From Antedon mediterranea (taxonomy: Eukaryota; Echinodermata; Crinoidea; Comatulida; Antedonidae), in NCBI RefSeq assembly GCF_964355755.1, contig NC_092677.1, positions 18,384,101 through 18,448,100 on the forward strand: a stretch of 64,000 nucleotides of DNA, read 5' to 3'. Positions 56,705-64,000 of this stretch are shown here, one piece after another. Every line of letters begins with the position of its first letter. The stretch's first letter is position 1. The notes below the pieces were generated by a model. The model worked only from the letters and a program-made list of their open reading frames with translations. It did no database searches and was not told the origin of the DNA. The position numbers and the translations under genes were made by a program.

Positions 56705-57135
56705 GTGAGTACTTGTTAAACGTTTTTATATTTTCATCATTAAATTGCAATAGATCTATACAAAATTTGTGTTTCATTCTTTGTAAAATACTCTTAGCAC
56801 AGTATGTGATTATACATTAAATGAGCCCCCAATAAAATGCAATGTCATCTTCTCCCTTACTTCTCACAAGATCACTGTTAATTTTGTATCTGGAGCTCAA
56901 ACCTGGTTAAAATTTATTTATTTTCTGCATATTTTGAAATTGGTATAATTAAAAGTTAAACAAGAAAAGAAGGAAGGCAACTGGGAAATGTCTTTAGCTC
57001 ACACATTTGGTAAATTTTTAATGTGCAGTATACCAAATTGAAATTCAAACCACCTGATCAAAAACAAGCGTGCATTGTTGATCAGTATATTAACAAGGTG
57101 ATTAAAGATACAAAATTGTAGTGTTTATTATGTGA

Positions 57136-57274
57136 TAAATAATAGACTAAAGTACATTTTGAGTATCGGAGGATTTGTGATAAATTCTTATTTTTCAGCT
57201 TGTTATACTGTATTTTTATATTTTTCAGGCTGGGACAGATGTTGACAGCTTTGCATCAGGAAAAGACCAGACTT
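57136..57274. repeat. 139-bp target duplication of the LINE, left copy
   Basis: Identical, as read by eye, to 61765-61903, including two acceptor-like TTTTTCAG sites and the first 45 or so bases of the exon at 61858. Bases just outside the two copies differ on the left (A versus G), which defines the edge. The right edge passes into the LINE poly(A) tract. Confidence 0.88.
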
Positions 57275-60200
57275 TTTTTTTTTTGTTTTTTTTTTTTTTT
57301 TATTGAACACTTTCATATTTAAATTTAAAAAATAGCTTAAAATAATAACACTTTCTTATTAATAGTAATACACAATATAAATAATAACACTTTTTAAATA
57401 ATAATAATATATAATATACATTTCTCTTAAGAACAAACTATAAATAATTTCATGATGTAATAAATATAAATCTACTTTTTCTTTTTTCTTAAAAACAAAG
57501 TCTATAAATAATTTGTTGTCAATTTTTTTTTTATAACATATTTCAACTAAATAATTTAATTAAACATAAAACTTTCTTATTCAAATATATAGTTATAACT
57601 TACTAAATAAACAGATCATAAAAGTGTATAAATAATTCAGGATTAAAAAACATATTATAAAAAACAGTACTAAGTCCTTTTTTTTAATGCAAAGTTACCA
57701 GTCAATAAGTTCATGTTTTTCCAAGAAAGGACTCCATTTGTTTAAGTAAGTATGATGCTCCCCTTTGGTTTTCAAAATAAATTCTTCTTGTTTAACGTGT
57801 AACTTAATCTCATTCACGAATCGAACAATATTGGGCTTAATTTTTCTCATTTTACAGCTATATATGTAGTGTCGACAAATTAGTAAAATAGTATTTAGGG
57901 CTTTAAATGGTTTTTTTCTAACTCCAAAAAGGCATAATTCGGGGTTGATAATTACATTTATATTAAAATATGATTTCAACCATTGTTTAATCTTTCTCCA
58001 AAATATTTTAATTTCACAGCATTGTGCAAAAATATGTATTAAGGTTTCTGTTTCTGCTTTACATAAAGCACATAAAGGTGAGTCAATTTTCCCAATTTTA
58101 TACAAAAAGGAGTTATTACCTAAAATTCTATGCACAATTTTATATTGAAACCAGATTAGTGGTGTGGACATAGTAAGTGAGAAAAACATGGTATTAATAA
58201 TTTCCCACTCTTTATCAACATATAAAGTATCCAATGCCTTCTCCCACTTAATTTTAGCTTTCGATTGTTTTTTTCTAGAGTTGATTAGAGTATTATAAAT
58301 TAGCTTTGATCCTTTTTTATTTTTTATTACTACGCTAAGGTTAAAAGGTAGTAGTGGGCTATTTATTTTTCCTTTTGGAGAAATTTGATATAAAGACGTA
58401 TGTTGTCTGACCGCATGTATTAGGCCTTCATATTGAAGAAAGTTGATGTTAAGATTATGACGTTTACTAAGTTGTTTTAATGGAGTTATTCCATGTCTAT
58501 CAACTAAATCATTTATAAAATTCACCCCATGATTACTCCAGTTTTTATAATAGATACTTTCTCCGCCGACTTTAATATTATCATTCATCCAGAGTGTTTG
58601 TCTACATATCGATTCGGTGCTCATAGGAGTGTTGTGTTTCACAAATACGCACCACGCCTTTATTACATCCAGCCAAAATGCATTGTAAGGCTTAACCTTC
58701 GCTAATTTGATTAATTTCGATGATCCGCCTTCTATGAGCCAAGTTTTATGAATATTCAACACGAGTGGAACTAAAAGAGCCCATCCCGTCTCATTGGACG
58801 TTACTAACCGTCTAACCCACGTGATTTTTACCGATTGAATATATGCGTTTATATCGACCATTCGTAAGCCTCCAAATTTATTTTCTTGTATAAGTTGATC
58901 TCTGGATATTCTATCCACCCCTTTCCATATGAAACGATATAGTTCTGACTTAAGTGATTTTATTACATTTTCAGGGGGATCGGGTAATGTCGAAAGGATA
59001 TAGGTAAGTTTGGACAGTAATAAAGACTTCACTACCGTGATTCTTCCCAAAACAGTTAAGTTTCTTTTTGACCAATGTCTCATTGTATTTTTAATTGATT
59101 TATATACGTCTTCATAGTTCAAATCTACCATTTTATTTAAATTTGTACTGAACCGAATACCCAATGATTCAAAGGGTTCTCCATGTTTGATCCATTTTAT
59201 ATTATAGTTTTCGCATATTGAGTCACCTCGGTCTTTAAAAGAGCCAACCCAGACAGCATTTGTTTTGTTCACATTCACTTTTAGCCCGGAAATTTTGGAA
59301 AATACGTCGAGAGTCTTAAATGCTTCGTGCATTGACTTCTCTTTACCGTCAAGAAACAATACAGTGTCGTCCGCATACTGAGATAATCGATACTCATGAT
59401 TTGCAATTGATATTCCTTTAATTTGTTTATTTTCAGATATCATTGAGGATAAAATTTCTGCGCACAGAAGAAACAGGTATGGACTCAGCCCATCCCCTTG
59501 TCTACATCCTCTTTCGATTAAGAATGATTCGGAGAGAAAGCCATTGACAAGAACTGAGGATCTTGCATCTTTATATAGTACTTTCACCCATTTTTGAATG
59601 GATTGTCCGAAGTTAAAATGTTTAAGAACGCAGTTAACAAATGTGTGAGAAATGCAGTCGAACGCTTTTTCAAAGTCTATCAGTAAAAGCAGACCAGGGA
59701 TTTTCTTCTTTTCACAAATTTGAATAACATCATACATAAGTCTTGTATTTTCGCCTATATATCTCCCATTAATAAATCCTTTCTGTTGTTCACTAATTAA
59801 TATATCAAGGACCGATTTTATTCGTTCTGCAATGCATGACGAAACAAGTTTATAAGTGACACTTAACAGGGTAATAGGTCTCCAGTTTTTTAGATACTCT
59901 CTGGGTTTATCCCTCTTAGGGAGTAAAGTAATTATTCCTGACTTTTGGGAAGTTGACAGTTGACCTGAGTTATACGACTCGTTAATAGCTCTCAAAAGAT
60001 AGTAAACTAAATCCGCAAAAAAGAACTTAAAAAACTCATAGCTAAAGCCGTCAATACCAGGTGACTTTCCATTTTGTGACCTCTTAAGAGCCACTAAAAG
60101 TTCGTTATAAGTAATTGGCCCTTCAATTTTATTTTGTTGTTCTTTTGTTAATGTTGGTAATGTATTCATAGTTTTAAGAAGTTTTACAATATTTTTTTCA

Positions 60201-61764
60201 TCATCTGTATTGTGGTTTGAGGAATAAAGGTTTTTATAAAATTGTCTAGACTCAACAAGAATTTCATTTGTGTTTTGCAGAATACTATTGTTGCTTTCCT
60301 TTACTATTTTATTTATAGTTTTATCAACAAAATTTTTCTTTTCCATATTAAGAAAAAATTTGGTCGGCCTTTCGCCTTCTTCGATCCATTTAAGTTTAGT
60401 TTTCATCATTATTCTTTCCATCTTCACTTTTCTGATACTCATAAGTTCGCCGGACTTAATTTCTAGTGTACCATTTAACGTGGCGTCGCCCTTATTGATA
60501 TCAAGTGTTATTTTTTCTATTTCCCTTTCTAATTCTTTTTCTTTTTTATTTTCAATCTTTTTCTTATAAGCCCCGTAAGAAATTGTTTTTGCTCTAATTT
60601 CCATTAATATCATTTCTAAAAGAAGTTGATCACTGATGCTAAACAGCGCTTTATTAGCATCTTTATTATCTTTTTCGTTTTGCACTATATATTGTTTTAG
60701 GACTCTATTTATGGTTTCTTTAACTTGTTGCACGTATTGAATATCTTTTAATAAGGTATTGTCAAATTTCCAGTATCCTGGCCCGTATTTTATCTGGTTC
60801 ATCGTCATTTTAATATCTACGAGTGAGTGATCGGTTCGGTAACCTGGTTTTATATTACAATCCAGCATTTTGCTGTTTAGTTCAGATGAGATTAGGAAAT
60901 AATCAAGCCTGGCTTGTTTATTGAATTTATTCTGTCTCCAGGTAAACTTTTGTTCATCTCGGTTGTAAACACGCCAAACATCTGTAAGATTAAATTCACT
61001 ACAAATATTTATTATCTTTTCTCTTGCCTTTGGATTATTAAGTTTTAGGTAATTTTTACAGTCTAATTTTTTGTCCAAAATACAGTTCCAGTCGCCGCAA
61101 ACGATATTATGTGGGTTTTCATATTCTAAAACAACTTCCCTCATTTTGTCGTAAAAACCGGGGGTGTCGTTGTTGGGCCCATAAATTGAGATTAGCGTAA
61201 ATTTTAGATCGTCAACCTTTACCTCCAAAGCTAACATATTTCCATCATTATCTTTTTTATGCTTTGTAACAGTGTAGGGAAAGTTATTATTGAAAAAGAT
61301 TGCGACTCCCCTTGCATTACTACGATATGAACTAAAAAAACAATCAAGGCCCCACTCCAATCTAACAAGTGACTCAGTTTCTGCCGAGAAGTGTACATCT
61401 TGGAGGCAAATAATATTGTATTTTTTTGACTTTAGATAGTGTAACACATCTCTGCGTTTTGATTTTTCTGCTAGACCTCGACAGTTCATTGAAACTATTG
61501 ATAGCGTATTATTATTATTAGACATTTTTTATTGTTATTTTTTTACTTATTTTGTTTATATATAACGGTAGATAAAATAATAAAGCAAGGGTATATATGG
61601 TGTCATAATGGTTGTTTTGTGCAACAACCATAAACCATAGCAGTCCAAAAATTGTTTTAGCTTCGATGAGTAATGGACTGATTCTATTGCATTGTATTTT
61701 ACTACGTTTGTAAAATTTGCATTTTATGTTAATTAAATTTTTATTACAGACGATTATAAGTAAG
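57275..61764 (-). mobile_element. L1/Tx1-like LINE, ORF2-only insertion
   Basis: The T-rich tract at 57275-57301 is the poly(A) tail on the minus strand, about 400 bases past the ORF2 stop. Upstream of the ORF2 start only about 240 bases remain before the duplicated target, so ORF1 is absent, probably by 5' truncation. The element is flanked by a 139-bp direct repeat of the target. Confidence 0.9.
57695..61525 (-). CDS. LINE ORF2: APE endonuclease plus reverse transcriptase (L1/Tx1-like)
   Basis: An intact frame of 1276 codons for a retrotransposon polyprotein that nicks target DNA and copies its own RNA at the nick. The APE-type endonuclease spans about residues 8-240: N14 in MNCRG, D43 in LQDVHF (where many relatives have E), Y115 in IYGPN, D145/N147 in GDWN, D208 in LDYF, and D232/H233 in TDHS. 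The reverse transcriptase spans about 470-780: LIDFEKAFD (D617), GCRQGDGLSP from 673, and YADD at 717-720. A C-terminal zinc-binding RT-associated region (zf-RVT type) has C1152, C1155, H1164 and C1169. YADDT, the zinc region and the long C-terminal domain fit the L1/Tx1 superfamily; the exact clade is uncertain. No stops or frameshifts, so the copy is young and could be active in trans, although it lacks ORF1. Confidence 0.94.
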   Translation of the reverse strand: MSNNNNTLSIVSMNCRGLAEKSKRRDVLHYLKSKKYNIICLQDVHFSAETESLVRLEWGLDCFFSSYRSNARGVAIFFNNNFPYTVTKHKKDNDGNMLALEVKVDDLKFTLISIYGPNNDTPGFYDKMREVVLEYENPHNIVCGDWNCILDKKLDCKNYLKLNNPKAREKIINICSEFNLTDVWRVYNRDEQKFTWRQNKFNKQARLDYFLISSELNSKMLDCNIKPGYRTDHSLVDIKMTMNQIKYGPGYWKFDNTLLKDIQYVQQVKETINRVLKQYIVQNEKDNKDANKALFSISDQLLLEMILMEIRAKTISYGAYKKKIENKKEKELEREIEKITLDINKGDATLNGTLEIKSGELMSIRKVKMERIMMKTKLKWIEEGERPTKFFLNMEKKNFVDKTINKIVKESNNSILQNTNEILVESRQFYKNLYSSNHNTDDEKNIVKLLKTMNTLPTLTKEQQNKIEGPITYNELLVALKRSQNGKSPGIDGFSYEFFKFFFADLVYYLLRAINESYNSGQLSTSQKSGIITLLPKRDKPREYLKNWRPITLLSVTYKLVSSCIAERIKSVLDILISEQQKGFINGRYIGENTRLMYDVIQICEKKKIPGLLLLIDFEKAFDCISHTFVNCVLKHFNFGQSIQKWVKVLYKDARSSVLVNGFLSESFLIERGCRQGDGLSPYLFLLCAEILSSMISENKQIKGISIANHEYRLSQYADDTVLFLDGKEKSMHEAFKTLDVFSKISGLKVNVNKTNAVWVGSFKDRGDSICENYNIKWIKHGEPFESLGIRFSTNLNKMVDLNYEDVYKSIKNTMRHWSKRNLTVLGRITVVKSLLLSKLTYILSTLPDPPENVIKSLKSELYRFIWKGVDRISRDQLIQENKFGGLRMVDINAYIQSVKITWVRRLVTSNETGWALLVPLVLNIHKTWLIEGGSSKLIKLAKVKPYNAFWLDVIKAWCVFVKHNTPMSTESICRQTLWMNDNIKVGGESIYYKNWSNHGVNFINDLVDRHGITPLKQLSKRHNLNINFLQYEGLIHAVRQHTSLYQISPKGKINSPLLPFNLSVVIKNKKGSKLIYNTLINSRKKQSKAKIKWEKALDTLYVDKEWEIINTMFFSLTMSTPLIWFQYKIVHRILGNNSFLYKIGKIDSPLCALCKAETETLIHIFAQCCEIKIFWRKIKQWLKSYFNINVIINPELCLFGVRKKPFKALNTILLICRHYIYSCKMRKIKPNIVRFVNEIKLHVKQEEFILKTKGEHHTYLNKWSPFLEKHELIDW

Positions 61765-61903
61765 TAAATAATAGACTAAAGTACATTTTGAGTATCGGAG
61801 GATTTGTGATAAATTCTTATTTTTCAGCTTGTTATACTGTATTTTTATATTTTTCAGGCTGGGACAGATGTTGACAGCTTTGCATCAGGAAAAGACCAGA
61901 CTT
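61765..61903. repeat. 139-bp target duplication of the LINE, right copy
   Basis: Partner of 57136-57274. It starts TAAATAATAGACTAAAG and ends AAGACCAGACTT. Confidence 0.88.
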
Positions 61904-62168
61904 ATTTACAGCCATTTATCCTTGCATTGGGTGATGTTAAAGAACCTACAGAGTTTTTTTGTTATTGTTGATGCAACATCTATTCCTGGTGGTAGCGCAA
62001 TTGTTCAGAAAATTGATCGACTTTTTAAAATTCAGACATTATATATTTAATGTCCAATTTGCCAGTCCGCTTTTAACCTTTTCAATTTCTTTGAAGGTCC
62101 CTTATAAGAAATTACAACAAACATCAAACCAACTGTTATATTCCCATCTTATTCGCGATGATGAGTAA
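61858..62168 (+). pseudogene. Frameshifted exon of an unrecognised element protein
   Basis: An acceptor (ATATTTTTCAG) precedes AGTDVDSFASGKDQTY and LQPFILALGDVKEPTEFF. A run of seven T (61954-61960) shifts the frame, which continues as VIVDATSIPGG and KIDRLFKI. A second shift near 62035 leads to HYIFNVQFASPLLTF and then KVPYKK. The three pieces read as one protein, recalling uncharacterised animal proteins that end in a similar 'LG...P..FF...D...I....ALDLLFK.hYVFNv.y' pattern. No function is assigned. Two frameshifts make this copy non-functional. Confidence 0.6.
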
Positions 62169-62696
62169 CGGAAATGAAATGTTTTTGATGAATTTAAATT
62201 ACCTCTTAATTATGCAGTATAGAGATTTGCTTTTCAAAATAAACAAATTAATATAGCTCAATGTCGGTTTCATTTATTTGGTTGTGCACAATTGTATTTT
62301 AAATGTTTGCAATGCATGTTTTTAAGGCTACTCTACCAAGTTTGGAATCACAGGAGCAGCCTTACAGACCGAAGATACAAGTAGTAAAAGAATACGTTAA
62401 AAATACCACTCCTAAAAAAGAGTGGTTTCCTTTCACTCTTTTATGAGTTGATTATTTTCACTCTTTTTGAAAGAGTGGGTCACTTTCACTCTTTTATGAG
62501 TGGATTATTTCCACTCTTGTTAAAAGAGTGAATTAAAATGTTCACTCTTTTTAGAGTTGGTTTCACTCATTTTAGAGTGATTTGGTGACCACTCTTTTTT
62601 TCACTCCAAAACGAGTTGTCCCTCAGTTAACTCTTTGAAAGAGTGGAAGTTCACTCTAGTTTGAGTGGTTTCTCACTCTTTTACATTAAGAGAGTA

Positions 62697-63360
62697 CACA
62701 TACCTCTCCTTTTCCTCATCTACATCAATGATATCCAACAAGTCTCAAATTAATTTTCTTATGTTCTTTTTGCCGACGATTCCAATATTTCATTCCGACT
62801 TAAAAAAATTAGCCTAATTTAAACTTTTAATTCCGAAATTCACCACGTCTAAAGCTGGTTCAAAACTAAAAAACTCTCATTAAATATTGATAAAACTAAC
62901 TTTATTCACTTCTCAAATAGTAACAAATCTAAAGAAAACCTTATCGAAATCTTCATAGACAATGTTTGAATTAAACAAGTTGATCATACTCAATTCCTCG
63001 GAGTGTCAATGACGACAAACTGAACTGGAAACGTCACATTAACACAATCTCTCAATCTATCTGGTAACAAACTAAAATTCACTTTCCCACAACACATCTT
63101 ACTTTCCCTTTATAACACCTTTATCATACCACATCTTAATTATTGTAACATTGAGTGGGCTGTCACACATTCCAAATACCTTGTCCATGGACTTCACAGA
63201 AACAACAAGACTTGACTATATGAATTATGAAGGCGATCCGTATCTGTACCCATTTCAAACACCTCACACGTTCCAAACCCCTTTTCTACAAAGTAAAAAC
63301 TCTTAACATCTTCGACATAAATAAATTGCAGACTGCTTTGTTCATACACAAATTTAGTAA
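62697..63360 (+). pseudogene. Non-LTR retrotransposon RT, right half
   Basis: Continues the RT split at 55913: PLLFLIYINDI, then after small indels LFADDSN (the catalytic FADD), LNIDKTNF, FLGV, LYNTFIIPHLNYCNIEW, and finally a tail like HF..LTRSKPLFYKVKTLNIFDI. Several stops and frameshifts are present. The motif set fits Jockey/CR1-like non-LTR elements, distinct from the L1/Tx1-like LINE nested nearby. Confidence 0.75.
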
Positions 63361-64000
63361 TGAGTAAAACTTCCTATGACATTTAATCGATTCTTTACAA
63401 AAAAACAACGAAGTTCACAATTATAACACCCGTTAAAACCCGTATCCAAAATCAAATTGAAATAAAATTATAACACCTGTTATTAAACAATAATTTAAAT
63501 AATAATTGTATTTTTAAATATAATTTAAAAACAATCCACTGTTTAAATACTATTTAGCAATGCAAAATATAGTTTTATTACCATGCCATCAAAATTGTTT
63601 ATTTACTATAATTGTTATATTGCCACTATATAAACTGTAGCAGCACCATTGAATCTAACTCATCGTTCTCTATTTCATTTTAAACATTGTTGTTATCATG
63701 GCATCTACACGGTACGTAGGCCTATGCTGTTTTTTTATACTAATACATTATTTACTTTACTAATCGCTGTAGAATGATTTCTCCGATCTACTGTTTTTAG
63801 TTTTTTTATTATAAGTAATAGGTGTTTTGGTTAGCAACTAGTAAACTAGGAAATTTGAAGAGAAATTCATTGGCAAGGAATCACGTAAGAAAATTTAGTA
63901 AACATCCATTAATCTGATCGTATCGTCACTTTTTTTTTATCAAAGCATCGCATCTCAACACGAACATGATTTTACAAGAGGACACAAAAACGTTTATGTT
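63361..64000. other. AT-rich non-coding stretch
   Basis: No gene or recognisable repeat was found. Short direct repeats (TTATAACACC with CCGTTAAAA or TGTTATTAAA) occur at about 63420-63490. Confidence 0.45.

Larger units (their letters stand above)
55914..62694 (+). mobile_element. 6781-bp DNA element with CACTC/GAGTG-studded ends
   Basis: The ends read CTCTCGTAA and (complement) CTCTCTTAA, flanked by TA on both sides (55912-55913, 62695-62696). Removing the element with one TA joins the two RT halves in frame. Subterminal regions (55914-56100 and 62405-62694) are dense in CACTC and GAGTG words in both orientations, spaced 5-25 bases. Inside are exon-like remnants (56606-56704, 61858-62168) and a nested LINE. 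Without the LINE and its duplication, the element would be about 2150 bp. The superfamily is not recognised; TA would be consistent with Tc1/mariner-like or a few other groups. Confidence 0.72.

Overview
The window is animal nuclear DNA made almost entirely of transposable elements and satellite-like repeats. It has spliceosomal exon/intron signals (GT donors, polypyrimidine-AG acceptors), non-LTR retrotransposons, Helitron-type elements, MITEs, a tRNA-derived SINE and many copies of the palindromic word CTAGGCCTA. The mix suggests a marine invertebrate, perhaps an echinoderm-like deuterostome. That is a weak inference; nothing here identifies the species. No conserved housekeeping gene was recognised.

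Layout. (1) 1-4735: AT-rich DNA with decayed repeats, including an old fragment of the long satellite unit (235-545), a MITE relic (1783-2748), an AT microsatellite next to a perfect 252-bp palindrome (3294-3545), a non-LTR RT tail (3463-3804) and a decayed copy of a Helentron endonuclease end (4246-4385). (2) 4736-13948, minus strand: one uninterrupted 3070-codon Helentron (Helitron2-type) gene. In order it has a membrane-like segment, a PHD finger, a herpes-tegument-type (C76-like) cysteine protease domain, an OTU domain, about 11 basic repeats, HUH/Y2 Rep, a Pif1-like helicase and an APE-type endonuclease. (3) 14047-18862: a 22-bp minisatellite and four inverted-repeat elements, one nested inside another.

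(4) 19535-47326: about 27.8 kb of head-to-tail repeat units in two length classes, A (about 1.14-1.28 kb) and B (about 1.56-1.61 kb). Each unit ends with a hairpin plus CTAG, and most begin with an inverted repeat that matches a box just inside their own 3' end. The match differs between classes in a compensating way. I read this as a tandem array of non-autonomous Helitron2/Helentron-like elements. A 927-bp MITE with a TTA duplication sits inside unit 3. (5) 47352-51663: a 2156-bp sequence containing a tRNA-derived SINE, present twice in tandem with no difference seen.

(6) 52029-54481: a small three-part gene coding a PHD-like finger and a FLYWCH-like segment, split by a 1315-bp DNA transposon with a 6-bp target duplication; removing it restores the frame. 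(7) 55825-63360: three nested layers. A decayed non-LTR RT is split inside its GVPQGS motif by a 6781-bp element with a TA duplication and CACTC/GAGTG-studded ends. That element holds exon remnants of an unrecognised gene. It is in turn interrupted by an L1/Tx1-like LINE with an intact 1276-codon ORF2 and an unusually long 139-bp target duplication. (8) 63361-64000: AT-rich, nothing recognised.

The protein-coding content is transposon machinery (rolling-circle Rep/helicase, reverse transcriptase) or transposon-derived (PHD/FLYWCH). The autonomous Helentron might supply enzymes to Helentron-like repeats, but its ends were not found and do not visibly match the array units, so that link is speculative.
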